Source: Pedobacter fastidiosus
GTDB taxonomy: Bacteria > Bacteroidota > Bacteroidia > Sphingobacteriales > Sphingobacteriaceae
Length of the DNA: 64,000 bases
NCBI RefSeq assembly: GCF_014306625.1
Contig: NZ_JACRYL010000005.1
Span: forward strand, 1 to 64,000
Reading direction: 5' to 3'
Shown here: piece by piece, positions 26,595-35,828 of the stretch
Numbering within the stretch: position 1 is the stretch's first letter
How the letters are laid out: each line of letters starts with the position of its first letter
The notes under the pieces: model-generated
The model's input: only the letters and a program-made list of their open reading frames with translations
Told to the model about the DNA's origin: nothing
Databases searched by the model: none
Translations under genes and position numbers: made by a program

Positions 26595-28010
26595 CTAAAC
26601 TATTTTTCCAATCAGCGTAGCCGATGTACATTTCTCGATCAATACATTTGCGTATTGACCAGGCTTAACCCCATCAATTGCAGGGAAAATTGCCATTGCA
26701 CCACTATCTCCTCTTCCGCAATAATCTTGATCTGATTTTTTTGATGTGCCCTCAATTAAAACTCTAACTGTTTTACCAACCCATTCCTGTAAACGCAATA
26801 AAGAATGTGCCTGTTGTTTAGCTAAAATTTCTGCAAGTCTACGTTTTTTAACCTCTTCTGGAATATCATCTGCCAGTTTACGAGCCGCCAAAGTTCCCGG
26901 TCTTTCTGAGTAAGTGAAATTATAAGCAAAATCGTATTTCACGTAATCCAACATGCTCAAAGTATCCTGATGTTCTTCTTCTGTTTCGGTGCAGAAGCCT
27001 GCGATGATATCCGTAGAAATTGCACAACCAGGAATAATATTTTTAATTGCATCGATACGGTTAATGTACCATTCACGAGTATAAGTTCTGTTCATTAAAT
27101 CTAAGATACGCGTATTTCCAGATTGAACAGGCAAGTGAATGTAATTACAAATATTATCGTATTTAGCGATGGTATATAAAACTTCATCGGTAATATCCTT
27201 CGGATGAGATGTTGAAAAACGAACCCTTAAATCTGGATTAATCAATGCTACCATTTCTAAAAGTTGGGCAAAGTTCACGGTCTCCGTTCCACCTTCTGAT
27301 GTCCAAGTGTAAGAATCCACGTTTTGGCCCAAAAGAGTTACCTCACGATAACCTGCTTCGAACAAGCTTTGTGCTTCGGCAACAATAGAATGTGCATCTC
27401 TACTACGCTCGCGACCACGAGTAAATGGAACCACACAGAATGAACACATATTATTACAACCACGCGTAATGGAGATAAATGCTGTAATTCCATTGCTGTT
27501 TAAACGAACAGGACTAATATCTGCATAAGTTTCCTCACGAGATAAAAGCACATTAACTGCTTTATGTCCACTTTCTACCTGCTCAATTAAATTGGGTAAA
27601 TCGCGATAAGCATCTGGACCAACAACCACATCAACCAAACGTTCTTCTTCTAAAAATTTAGATTTTAAACGCTCTGCCATACAGCCCAAAACCCCAACAA
27701 TTAACTTCGGATTACGGCGTTTTTCTACACCAAATTGCGATAAGCGATTTCTTACTCTAGTTTCTGCATTCTCGCGGATAGAGCAAGTATTAATGAAAAT
27801 CACATCGGCTTGATGATAATCTCCAGTGGTTTCAAAACCGGTTTCTGAAAGGATTGAAGCTACAATTTCGCTATCTGCAAAATTCATGGCGCAACCATAA
27901 CTTTCAATATATAATTTGCGAGCGTCGGCCTTTATGGGTTTGTCCAAAATTACGGCTTCACCTTGCCTAGCTTCATCATGCGTCTTATCCTGTACTTGTA
28001 AATCAATCAT
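26595..28010 (-). CDS. miaB: tRNA-2-methylthio-N6-dimethylallyladenosine synthase MiaB
   Basis: MiaB is a radical SAM methylthiotransferase that modifies A37 of tRNAs. With the ATG at 28010 the protein has 471 residues. N-terminal UPF0004 cysteines lie in YGCAMN, NTCSIRE and LGCMAER. The radical SAM motif is CNNMCSFC, and the TRAM domain (about 405-471) ends the chain. A longer frame starting with TTG at 28037 is rejected because that TTG lies in the -7 box (28035-28042). It heads the minus-strand run toward the sigma-54 activator, lptE and secG, but a 150 bp gap with an inverted repeat separates it from the next gene. Confidence 0.96.
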   Translation of the reverse strand: MIDLQVQDKTHDEARQGEAVILDKPIKADARKLYIESYGCAMNFADSEIVASILSETGFETTGDYHQADVIFINTCSIRENAETRVRNRLSQFGVEKRRNPKLIVGVLGCMAERLKSKFLEEERLVDVVVGPDAYRDLPNLIEQVESGHKAVNVLLSREETYADISPVRLNSNGITAFISITRGCNNMCSFCVVPFTRGRERSRDAHSIVAEAQSLFEAGYREVTLLGQNVDSYTWTSEGGTETVNFAQLLEMVALINPDLRVRFSTSHPKDITDEVLYTIAKYDNICNYIHLPVQSGNTRILDLMNRTYTREWYINRIDAIKNIIPGCAISTDIIAGFCTETEEEHQDTLSMLDYVKYDFAYNFTYSERPGTLAARKLADDIPEEVKKRRLAEILAKQQAHSLLRLQEWVGKTVRVLIEGTSKKSDQDYCGRGDSGAMAIFPAIDGVKPGQYANVLIEKCTSATLIGKIV

Positions 28011-28034
28011 TATTAAAAAAAGATTTTGGGAGAG

Positions 28035-28067
28035 CAAAAATACATAAATTAAATTAAAAATGACAAT
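28035..28067 (-). promoter_or_regulatory. miaB promoter
   Basis: Minus strand ATTG (28064-28067), 21 bp, TATTTTTG (28035-28042) fits the Bacteroidota consensus. The start of transcription would be about 18 bases before the ATG at 28010. Confidence 0.55.
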
Positions 28068-28386
28068 TTGACAGGTTTAGTTAGAATGTTTACAAAGCGA
28101 TTATTTATAATCACTGGCAAATTATCCGTCAGCTGAAGCAGACGGCAATGAATAGCAGATTGTACTAAGAGCAAGCGAAAGGACTCCGTCTTATTTAGCT
28201 AGCGCATTTCATCGTTTATGTGGATTTCAAATGCACAGTTCAAAAAGGACAGGATCGCTCCACAGGAGTTCCTTTGGAACAAATTTTAACCCATAAAATC
28301 CGTCAGCTGAACAGACGACAATGAATAGCAACTCCCAGAACAAACCTTTTGGCTAGCAATATGTTCTACTCTGGTAAGGAAAAATT
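28068..28386. other. Intergenic region with direct repeats
   Basis: The gap holds two near-identical 33-34 bp repeats (28124-28157 and 28298-28330) and about 140 bp of sequence between them, with no coding frame. It must also contain the promoter for the AsmA-like pair, which I could not place. Confidence 0.55.
28124..28330. repeat. Direct repeat pair with internal hairpin
   Basis: ATCCGTCAGCTGA, then CAGACG and CAATGAATAGCA, occur at 28124-28157 and 28298-28330 with one indel and one substitution. Within copy 1, CCGTC and GACGG can pair. Confidence 0.7.
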
Positions 28387-30180
28387 ATGGTCGCTCAAAA
28401 AAGTAAAAAAGTTTGGATTTGGATTGGTAGCATTTTCGGTACTCTAATTTTAATTTTGGCCTTTGGTGCTATGTTTTTAAGCGCCAGATGGAAACCGCTT
28501 TTAACCGAAAAAATTAAAGAAGGAGTTTATAATGGCTCACATCATTTATATAAGATAGATTTTAAAAGCATTAATTTAAACCTAGTTACTGGAAGTTTAG
28601 CGCTTCGCGACGTAACCTTAACGCCAGATACACTTGTTTTTGATTCTTTAAAGGCAAAACGACTTGCTCCCGCACATACCTTTGAAATCAAGCTAAAAAA
28701 ACTCCAAGTTACCGGGGTTGGAATTTTGACAGCCTACTTTAAAAAGCGGGCGGAAGTAAATGCAATCCTATTAGATAAACCTTCTATCAACATGGTTTTT
28801 AATAAGGTTCCAAAAACTATAGATACTGTTAAAGAAGAAAAAACCTTATATCAACAAATTTCGAATACTTTTAAATCACTACACATTAAATCGATAAAAA
28901 TTGTTGATGCCGATTTCGATTACATCAACAGAAGCTTGGCAAAAAAAACCAAAAAATCAATCAAGCATCTCGATATTAATGTGAACGATTTCCTGTTAGA
29001 TTCTCTTTCGCAAAACGATACCAGTCGCTTTTATTATACCAAAGACATTTCTTTTCAGGTTGCTGGTTATAAAGCCCTAACGAAAGATAAAATGTACACC
29101 ATGAAGGTGGATACCATTAACGGATCACTAGCCTCAAAAAAAATAACCATAAAGGGATTTAACCTCATTCCGATGTATCCCGAATTAACTTTCGCTAGAA
29201 AATACAACGTTCAAAAAGACAGATATAATTTGAGCTTTGAAAAAGTAGAATTTAACGGCGTTGATTTTATGGCATTAAATACCGACCAAAAATTACACGC
29301 AAAATCATTGAGGATTGGCCCTGCTAAAGTGGAGGTTTTTATGAGTAGAGAATCGCTTCCACCCCCAGGTTTGGACAAAGCCAGGAATTTCCCTCATTTA
29401 GCTCTAAAAAGACTGGATTTCCCTATAGCTATTGATACCGTAAAAATTAGAAACATCAATTTAAAATATTCAGAATACAATCCAGCAAGTAAAAAAATTG
29501 GTTCTGTTGATTTTAAATCGCTAACCGGAAATATCCTAAATGTAACAAACGACAGTTTAAAACTGGCTAAAAACAATCATGCGCTTGCAAATTTTAATAC
29601 GTTATTGATGGGCTCAGGGAAACTAAATTTGAAGATAGATTTTAACTTAACAGATAAAAATGGTGCTTTCAGTTATAGTGGAAACATGGGCAATTTCGAT
29701 TTCACCAAGCTCAATCCCTTATCCACAGCCCTAGGATTAGTGGAGATTGAAAGCGGAAACGTGCAGAAGATAGATTTTAAAGCAACAGGAAATACGAGAA
29801 CGGCCACAGGCTCTATGAATATGCTTTATACCAATTTAAAAGTTAAACTGCTGTCTGATAATATTGATGGAGAAGGCACAAAGGAAAAAGGACTTTTATC
29901 ATTTTTAGCCAATACCATTTTGGTAAAAGACGAAAACCCTAAAAAGGGTGAAGCACCAAGAACCGCCACCATGACGAATACTCGAATTAATTCGGCCTCC
30001 TTTTTTAATCTAATGTGGAAAACGGTTTTTGTCGGTATAAAGGATATTGTTGGCGTGGGCGTTGTTCCAGAAAAAGACCCAATAAAGCAACAGAAGAATG
30101 TGGCAAAAAAAATCCGCCAGCAAAAAAGAGAAGACCGAAAAGAAGCTAGGAAAGCAAGGCAAGAGCAGAATAAGCGCTAG
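28387..30180 (+). CDS. AsmA-like membrane-anchored protein, first paralogue
   Basis: This 597-residue protein has one N-terminal transmembrane helix (IWIGSIFGTLILILAFGAMF, about 11-31) and a long beta-rich periplasmic part. The early block WKPLLTEKIKEGVYNGSHHL, then LNLVTGSLALRDVTLTPDT, and the late block KGLLSFLANTILVKDENP with SFFNLMWKTVFVGIKDIVG, are shared with the next gene. The pattern is like AsmA/DUF748 lipid-transport or envelope-assembly proteins, but I give this only as a resemblance. A strongly basic tail (KKIRQQKREDRKEARKARQE) ends it. It is followed after 102 bp by its paralogue. Confidence 0.7.
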   Translation: MVAQKSKKVWIWIGSIFGTLILILAFGAMFLSARWKPLLTEKIKEGVYNGSHHLYKIDFKSINLNLVTGSLALRDVTLTPDTLVFDSLKAKRLAPAHTFEIKLKKLQVTGVGILTAYFKKRAEVNAILLDKPSINMVFNKVPKTIDTVKEEKTLYQQISNTFKSLHIKSIKIVDADFDYINRSLAKKTKKSIKHLDINVNDFLLDSLSQNDTSRFYYTKDISFQVAGYKALTKDKMYTMKVDTINGSLASKKITIKGFNLIPMYPELTFARKYNVQKDRYNLSFEKVEFNGVDFMALNTDQKLHAKSLRIGPAKVEVFMSRESLPPPGLDKARNFPHLALKRLDFPIAIDTVKIRNINLKYSEYNPASKKIGSVDFKSLTGNILNVTNDSLKLAKNNHALANFNTLLMGSGKLNLKIDFNLTDKNGAFSYSGNMGNFDFTKLNPLSTALGLVEIESGNVQKIDFKATGNTRTATGSMNMLYTNLKVKLLSDNIDGEGTKEKGLLSFLANTILVKDENPKKGEAPRTATMTNTRINSASFFNLMWKTVFVGIKDIVGVGVVPEKDPIKQQKNVAKKIRQQKREDRKEARKARQEQNKR

Positions 30181-30282
30181 CCAAAACCAGAAATAATACG
30201 GTTTTACAGCAAAATTGAGACTGATTTTTTTTCAAATAGGTTTATAAGCGTATATTGCTAATGAAAACCAGCCCTTTCATTA

Positions 30283-32100
30283 ATGCCAGATACAAAAAGA
30301 CATCGTTATAGATTTTTAAAATGGGTTGCCAGCGTAGTTTTTATTGTTTTTATTTTACTGGCAGGGATCGCTTGGTTCTTGAATGTAAAATCAAGGCCAA
30401 TGCTTACCGATAGAATTAAAACATTGCTCTATAAATCTACCGATAGCTTATACACAATCAGTTTTACCAAAGTTTCTACCAACATTTTAACAGGCAATGC
30501 CACGCTACAAAACGTGGTGATTAAACCAGATACGAATCGATACAAACAATTAATTCTATTAAAAAGAGCACCAAATAATCTCTATCAGGTTTCATTAAAA
30601 AAATTAGTAGTAAAACATTTTCATCCGCTGATTCTTTACCGAGAGCATAAGTTGGAAATTGAAGAGGTGTTGTTTGATAAGCCTGAGGTGTTAATGACGA
30701 ATAAACAATTTGTTTTTAACGAAAATCGACCTCCAAGACCTATTAAATCTCCCTATGATATTATCTCAAAAAACCTAACCTCTTTTAATATTCAATCTAT
30801 TTTATTTAGAGATGCAAGCTTTAAATACATTAATAAAAATGTGGCCAAGCCAGAAGTTTTTTCTATTGATGATTTAAATATTGGCCTAACGGATTTGCTT
30901 GTAGATTCGACTTCTGCAGAAGACCCTACTCGGTTTTATTTGTTAAAAGATGTAGTCATTAACTTAAAGAATTACTCGTATCCAACCCCAGATAAACTTT
31001 ATAACATTAATTTAAATCAGCTCGATTTTAGAGCTTCTACGGGCAAATTAAGAGTTAAAAAATTCGCTCTAGAGCCATTGTATGATGAAATGAAATTCGG
31101 TCGTGTTGCAGGTTATGCAAAAGATCGTTTCGACATTCAAATGAGCGATATTTCTTTAAATGGAATAGATCTCCCGCTTTACATCAGCAAGCAGGAATTG
31201 TGGGCCAAAGAAATGGCTGTTGCAAATGGCTATGTTTCGGTATTTAACAATAATGAATTGCCTCAGCGAGAACAAGAAAGCAAAGTTGGCAAGTTTCCAC
31301 ACCAACTGTTGCAATTGTTGGGTGTGCCCATACTCATTCAAAAAATCAAGCTTAAGGATATAAATATTGTTTATTCCCTGTTTGATAAAGAAAGTAAACA
31401 GCGGGGACGGTTATCTTTCGAAAACACATCTGGAACCATTAGTAATGCTACGAACGTAGAAAAAATTAAGGCTATTAATCCCTTTATGAATGCCAATTTA
31501 ACAACCTATTTAATGGGCCAGGGCAAGCTTGATTTAGATTTTAATTTTAATCTAACTGCAAAAGATGGCGCATTTTCTTACAAAGGTGAGTTGCAAAATT
31601 TTAATGCAAGGGTGTTAAATCAAATTACAAAACCTTTGGGCATGGTTCGAATTAACCGAGGAAACGTAGATAAGCTCTCCTTTAATTTTAAGGCAAATGA
31701 TGTTGGCGCAAAGGGAAAGGTAGATTTTGCTTATTTTGATTTATCGGTTGCGTTAATGAAAAACGATCCAGAAAAAGATCATCTTGTAAAACGTGGCCTG
31801 CTTTCATTTTTGGCAAATGCCTTGATTATTAAATCTGAAAACCCAGGGCCAGATGGAAAATTAGTTTCTGCAAATGTAAGCTATGATAGACCAGCAAATA
31901 CCTCTTTCTTTAATTTAATATGGAAAAGTCTCTTTGTTGGCATAAAATATAGTATTGGCATTACGGAAGAAAAACAGAGCGAAATGCGGGATCATATTGC
32001 CAAGTTTAAAGCAATGAGAGAAAGTCATCGGTTACGCAAATTGAAAAGATTGGAACGTCGTCATCAAAAAGAGGAACGAGAACAAAATGAAAAGCGCTAA
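30283..32100 (+). CDS. AsmA-like membrane-anchored protein, second paralogue
   Basis: This 605-residue paralogue of the preceding gene shares an N-terminal helix (ASVVFIVFILLAGIAWFLN), RPMLTDRIKTLLYKSTDSLY, a middle block GKLDLDFNFNLTAKDGAFSY (first copy GKLNLKIDFNLTDKNGAFSY), KRGLLSFLANALIIKSENPG, and a basic tail (RKLKRLERRHQKEEREQNEK). Tandem duplication followed by divergence is clear. Both probably act at the envelope as AsmA-like proteins. The lemA gene follows within 50 bp, so the three may be co-transcribed. Confidence 0.7.
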   Translation: MPDTKRHRYRFLKWVASVVFIVFILLAGIAWFLNVKSRPMLTDRIKTLLYKSTDSLYTISFTKVSTNILTGNATLQNVVIKPDTNRYKQLILLKRAPNNLYQVSLKKLVVKHFHPLILYREHKLEIEEVLFDKPEVLMTNKQFVFNENRPPRPIKSPYDIISKNLTSFNIQSILFRDASFKYINKNVAKPEVFSIDDLNIGLTDLLVDSTSAEDPTRFYLLKDVVINLKNYSYPTPDKLYNINLNQLDFRASTGKLRVKKFALEPLYDEMKFGRVAGYAKDRFDIQMSDISLNGIDLPLYISKQELWAKEMAVANGYVSVFNNNELPQREQESKVGKFPHQLLQLLGVPILIQKIKLKDINIVYSLFDKESKQRGRLSFENTSGTISNATNVEKIKAINPFMNANLTTYLMGQGKLDLDFNFNLTAKDGAFSYKGELQNFNARVLNQITKPLGMVRINRGNVDKLSFNFKANDVGAKGKVDFAYFDLSVALMKNDPEKDHLVKRGLLSFLANALIIKSENPGPDGKLVSANVSYDRPANTSFFNLIWKSLFVGIKYSIGITEEKQSEMRDHIAKFKAMRESHRLRKLKRLERRHQKEEREQNEKR

Positions 32101-32149
32101 AACTTGTAACGTTTTTCTATATTTATTCTCTAAACCAAAACCTACAACT

Positions 32150-32707
32150 ATGATTATTGCCCTCGTTATTATCGCGTTCCTATTCATCATCGGAATTTTC
32201 TTTTACAATTCGCTTATCGGAAAGAAGAATCAAGTTACCAATGCGTTTTCTGCCATTGATGTAATGCTGAAAAAACGTTTCGATTTAATTCCGAACCTCG
32301 TTGAGGTTGTAAAACAATATACTACTTACGAATCGAGCACATTATCGAAAATTGTTGAGCTTAGATCTAAAGCCACTTCAGGCAATGTTAGCGATGCCGA
32401 AAAAGCTTCGTTAGACGCTCAATTAAGCACAAGCGTAAAAGGCTTAATGGTTAACGTAGAAAATTATCCTGATTTAAAAGCAAATACCAACTTCATTAAT
32501 CTGCAAACCACTTGGACAGAAAGTGAAGAGCAAATTGCCGCAGCAAGACGAACCTATAATTCTTCTGTAACCGAATATAACAATGCAATTATGATGTTCC
32601 CAGGCAGCATGTTTGCGGGTATGTTGGGATATCAACAAATTTCTGTTTTAGCCACAGCCGAAGAAGAACGCAAAAACGTAAGTGCCAAAGATCTTTTTAA
32701 TAGTTAA
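32150..32707 (+). CDS. LemA family protein
   Basis: This 185-residue membrane-anchored helical protein has an N-terminal transmembrane segment (MIIALVIIAFLFIIGIFFYN) followed by the conserved LemA stretch KKNQVTNAFSAIDVMLKKRF, DLIPNLVEVVKQYTTYE and the late MFPGSMFAGMLGYQ. The function of LemA proteins is not settled. I chose the ATG at 32150. An in-frame ATG at 32087 overlaps the previous gene and would bury the transmembrane segment behind 21 unlikely residues. The following DUF3137 gene starts at the last base of the stop codon, as lemA/DUF3137 pairs often do. Confidence 0.93.
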   Translation: MIIALVIIAFLFIIGIFFYNSLIGKKNQVTNAFSAIDVMLKKRFDLIPNLVEVVKQYTTYESSTLSKIVELRSKATSGNVSDAEKASLDAQLSTSVKGLMVNVENYPDLKANTNFINLQTTWTESEEQIAAARRTYNSSVTEYNNAIMMFPGSMFAGMLGYQQISVLATAEEERKNVSAKDLFNS

Positions 32708-33663
32708 TGGGTTTGGAGATTGATGGTAATGTTGCTTTGCAAAGTGTGCTGGCAACATTAGAAATTGAGCGTAAAAAAATTGCATCCACACAAACCAAAG
32801 GCTATCTCTTTATTGGTGGCGGTATTTTATTGGGGATTTTGGGCTCAGTTCTTGGTTTTCCAATCCCCTCAATCCTAGCTGGTTTAGTTCCTATAATTTT
32901 TGGCGGGGTTACCCTTTACCGCATCAGTGATGAATTGAATGCTTATAAAGATTCTTTTAAACGAGATGTGATTGGTTCTGCCCTAAAAAACTTAGATCAA
33001 AGCTTAACGATTGATCCATATAAAGGAATTTATGAACAAGAATTTATCGACGCTCAACTTTTTAAAACAGATCCAGATCGTTATAAAACCGAAGATTTAG
33101 TTTGTGGAACAGCTGGCAAAACAGGCTTCTATTTCGCAGAGGTACATGCAGAATACAAAACAGAAGTACAAACCAAAAATGGAACCCGTACCGAGTGGCA
33201 TGATATTTTTAAAGGAATTATTTTTGTCGCCGATTTTAACAAAAACTTTAATGGCATAACCATAGTTAGACCCAAAGATATCGGCAGTTCCATTGGCGCA
33301 TGGTTCTCTAAAAATTTATTTTCCTTTGGAGATAATGATGTGGTACAGCTTGAAAACCCAACATTTTGCAAAGAATTTATAACTTATGCAAATGACCAAG
33401 TTGAGGCCAGATATATTCTAACACCTGCTATGATGGAAAGGATTTTGGAATTAAACAGACGGGCAAAATATACCGTTACACTGTCTTTTATAAGCTCAAA
33501 AATGTACATTGGTTTCCCCCTGGATAGAAATTATTTTGAAGCACCTATATTTAAAACCTTGTTAAATCCAGAATTACTAGATGAAGATATCTCCACAATT
33601 AATTTCATGTATGATATTATTAAAGAACTGGATTTAAATACCAGAATTTGGGGCAAAAACTAA
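32707..33663 (+). CDS. DUF3137 domain-containing membrane protein
   Basis: This 318-residue protein has two close transmembrane segments (YLFIGGGILLGILGSVLGF and PSILAGLVPIIFGGVTLY, about 32-72) and a long cytoplasmic domain typical of DUF3137. That domain includes the WHDIFKGIIFVADFNKNF block, often written GI(I/F)xxADFNK in the family. Function is unknown. It overlaps lemA by one base, so translation is probably coupled, and converges with the response regulator gene, overlapping its end by 4 bp. Confidence 0.88.
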   Translation: MGLEIDGNVALQSVLATLEIERKKIASTQTKGYLFIGGGILLGILGSVLGFPIPSILAGLVPIIFGGVTLYRISDELNAYKDSFKRDVIGSALKNLDQSLTIDPYKGIYEQEFIDAQLFKTDPDRYKTEDLVCGTAGKTGFYFAEVHAEYKTEVQTKNGTRTEWHDIFKGIIFVADFNKNFNGITIVRPKDIGSSIGAWFSKNLFSFGDNDVVQLENPTFCKEFITYANDQVEARYILTPAMMERILELNRRAKYTVTLSFISSKMYIGFPLDRNYFEAPIFKTLLNPELLDEDISTINFMYDIIKELDLNTRIWGKN

Positions 33664-34025
33664 CTTAAATGCTTTCTAACAATTTCTTCTAAAGCAGCAA
33701 TATCAAAAGGTTTTGATAAATAACTATCTGCACCAGCTTCGTTGGCCAAGGCTGAGATATCGTTATTTGCTGAAAAATAAATAACCGGAATATGTTTCAA
33801 ATCTGGGTGATTTTTCAAAGCTTTAGTAGCTTGAATTCCGCCCAAATCTGGCAACCAGTTGTCCATAAAAATTAAATCAGGCATATAAGCCGCAACCTGT
33901 TCCTCAATATTATTTGCGTTTTCGGATGTTTTAATTTGATAACCTGCATCTTCCAAAATGAAAGTGCAAAGATCCAGAATATCCCTATTATCATCAAAAA
34001 CAAATACTTTCTTTGTAACCATCAT
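33660..34025 (-). CDS. Single-domain response regulator
   Basis: This is a 121-residue receiver domain with no output domain. The acidic pair is Asp11/Asp12, the phosphoacceptor Asp55 (FMDNWLPD), and the conserved Lys105 lies in LSKPFD. It is the last gene of the minus-strand signalling cluster, 24 bp after cheB. It is likely a phosphate sink or shuttle for the hybrid kinases. Confidence 0.93.
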   Translation of the reverse strand: MMVTKKVFVFDDNRDILDLCTFILEDAGYQIKTSENANNIEEQVAAYMPDLIFMDNWLPDLGGIQATKALKNHPDLKHIPVIYFSANNDISALANEAGADSYLSKPFDIAALEEIVRKHLS

Positions 34026-34049
34026 AATCTATCTCCAGAAAGGCAATCT

Positions 34050-34634
34050 TTATCGTTTAATTAAATTGTTAATATATTCCGCCATTTCATTACCATGTAA
34101 AACCTGATCTGTATGTACATTATTAATGGCTTGTTGAGGCATGTACGGCATAATTGCTGTACTTGGATTCTGTATAACCACCCTACCCCCGTAATTGTTT
34201 ACAATTTTCAGGCCATTTACTCCATCGGCGTTAGAGCCAGAGAGCAAAATACACACTAAACTCTCTTTATATACCTCTGCTGCCGATTGATAGGTAACAT
34301 CGATTGAAGGTCTGGAATAATTTACTTTTTCAGAGTAATCCAATGAAATTGTTTTATCTTCTTCTATCAACAAATGATAATCTGCTGGCGCAATGTATAT
34401 ATTACCAGCCACTAAAGCCTTTTTTTCTTCTGCCTCGTTCACTTTTAAACTTGTTCTTGCCTGCAAAAGATCGGTTAGCAAACTTTCGTTATTCGCTTTG
34501 CGATGAATAACCAAAACAATTGGAAAATCAATTTCACTTCTTAATGCTGGAAATATTTCTAAAAGTACATCTAAACTTCCGGCAGAGCCTCCAATAATTA
34601 ATGCATTACAAGAGAAGGTTAAAGTTTCCGCCAT
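34050..34634 (-). CDS. CheB-type protein-glutamate methylesterase, catalytic domain only
   Basis: This 194-residue CheB catalytic domain lacks the usual N-terminal receiver. The catalytic triad is visible: Ser17 (GGSAGS), His43 (LVIHRK) and Asp136 (GSNADGVNG). CheB removes methyl groups from, or deamidates, chemoreceptors. No receptor gene is in the window, so the target is unclear; a methylated partner elsewhere is possible. Its start overlaps the end of cheR by 16 bp. Confidence 0.92.
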   Translation of the reverse strand: MAETLTFSCNALIIGGSAGSLDVLLEIFPALRSEIDFPIVLVIHRKANNESLLTDLLQARTSLKVNEAEEKKALVAGNIYIAPADYHLLIEEDKTISLDYSEKVNYSRPSIDVTYQSAAEVYKESLVCILLSGSNADGVNGLKIVNNYGGRVVIQNPSTAIMPYMPQQAINNVHTDQVLHGNEMAEYINNLIKR

Positions 34635-35437
34635 ATTTTTTCGGTTTTAACTCTTTTATACTCTTTCGCTTTTGGCCAAAACTCCAAACTTTCCTTACTA
34701 CCCAATGCAATATAACCCAGTTTTTCTATGCTGCTATCAAACAAGTTGAATACTTTATGCTGAAGATCCTTATCAAAATAAATCAACACATTTCTACATA
34801 AGATTAGCTGAAACTCGTTAAAAGAATGATCAGAAACTAAATTGTGAGTAGAAAAAATCATCTTTGACCCCAAAGTTTCATCAAATTTTGCCAACGAATA
34901 ATTGGCCGTGTAATAACTCGAAAAATCTTTAATCCCGCCAGAGTTTACATAATTTTCAGAGTATTGCTTTAAATAATTTAACGGGAACATTCCTTTCTTA
35001 GCTTTTTCCAAAACTGAAGGATTTATATCAGTTGCATAAATTAGTGCCTTATTTAAAAGGTTAAGTTCTTTTAAAACTATCGCAAGTGAATAAGCCTCTT
35101 CTCCGGTTGAACAGCCTGCAACCCAAATTCTTATAAACGGATAAGTTCCCAATACTGGTAAAACATCATTTCTAAGGGCCTTATAGAAAGATGGATCGCG
35201 AAACATCTCCGTAACATTAACCGTAATTTCTTCTAAAAACCGCTTAAAATATTGTTTATCGCTTTTAACGGTGTACCTAAACTCAGCAAAACTTACAAAG
35301 TTATCTATGGCATACAAACGCGTAATTCTTCGTTTTATAGATGCATGAGAATATTCCAGAAAGTCGTATCCATGAGCTTCTAAAACATCGTTTAATAGAA
35401 TCTCTACCTGTTCATTATCTATCGCATCACTTATCAC
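34619..35437 (-). CDS. CheR-type protein-glutamate O-methyltransferase
   Basis: This 272-residue SAM-dependent methyltransferase has an N-terminal CheR helical domain (KRRITRLYAIDNFVSFAEFR), the TEMFRDPSFYKALR segment, and the SAM-binding motif WVAGCSTGEEAYSLAI (about 105-120). The C-terminal ICRNVLIYFD-like motif appears as LILCRNVLIYFDKDLQ. It methylates receptor glutamates in the classical system. Here it sits between cheB and a response regulator with a giant hybrid kinase upstream, so it probably serves a kinase-based adaptation system. Confidence 0.94.
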   Translation of the reverse strand: MISDAIDNEQVEILLNDVLEAHGYDFLEYSHASIKRRITRLYAIDNFVSFAEFRYTVKSDKQYFKRFLEEITVNVTEMFRDPSFYKALRNDVLPVLGTYPFIRIWVAGCSTGEEAYSLAIVLKELNLLNKALIYATDINPSVLEKAKKGMFPLNYLKQYSENYVNSGGIKDFSSYYTANYSLAKFDETLGSKMIFSTHNLVSDHSFNEFQLILCRNVLIYFDKDLQHKVFNLFDSSIEKLGYIALGSKESLEFWPKAKEYKRVKTEKIWRKL

Positions 35438-35440
35438 CAG

Positions 35441-35812
35441 CTATTTTGTAAAGTTATCTATCTGTATTAATAATTCATCTACATTTATGGGTTTAGAGAT
35501 GTATCCGGAAGCCCCTGCAGATAAACAGCGCTCCTTATCTCCAACCATGGCTTGAGCCGTTACAGCCAAAACTGGCGTATTCTGCATCTTCGCCGATTTC
35601 TTCATCACCGAAATGGCTTGATATCCATCCAAATCCGGCATCATCATATCCATTAATACGATTGCTATATTTTCGTTTTCTTCCATGATGGAAAAACCTT
35701 CTTTAGCACTCGTAGCAGATACACAATCGAAACCTTTGGCTTTTAAAACAGCTTTTAATGCGAAAATGTTTCGGTTGTCATCATCAATTATGAGGATTAA
35801 TTTTTTAGGCAT
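35441..35812 (-). CDS. Single-domain response regulator
   Basis: This is a 123-residue receiver starting MPKKLILIIDDDNRN, with phosphoacceptor Asp55 (LMDMMMPDLDG) and Lys in YISKPINVDE. It closely resembles the third receiver of the hybrid kinase just upstream (both have LMDMMMP, DGY and LAVTA.AM.GD..C..AGAS.YISKP), so it probably arose from it. The ATG at 35812 is preferred. A longer in-frame start at 35878 would overlap the kinase gene. Confidence 0.92.
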   Translation of the reverse strand: MPKKLILIIDDDNRNIFALKAVLKAKGFDCVSATSAKEGFSIMEENENIAIVLMDMMMPDLDGYQAISVMKKSAKMQNTPVLAVTAQAMVGDKERCLSAGASGYISKPINVDELLIQIDNFTK

Positions 35813-35828
35813 AATTTTAAAAAAGAGG

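Noticed and set aside
28011-28037. Longer miaB with TTG start
   Set aside because: The TTG belongs to the TATTTTTG promoter box.
32087-32149. Longer LemA start
   Set aside because: It would put 21 unlikely residues before the conserved transmembrane start and overlap the previous gene.
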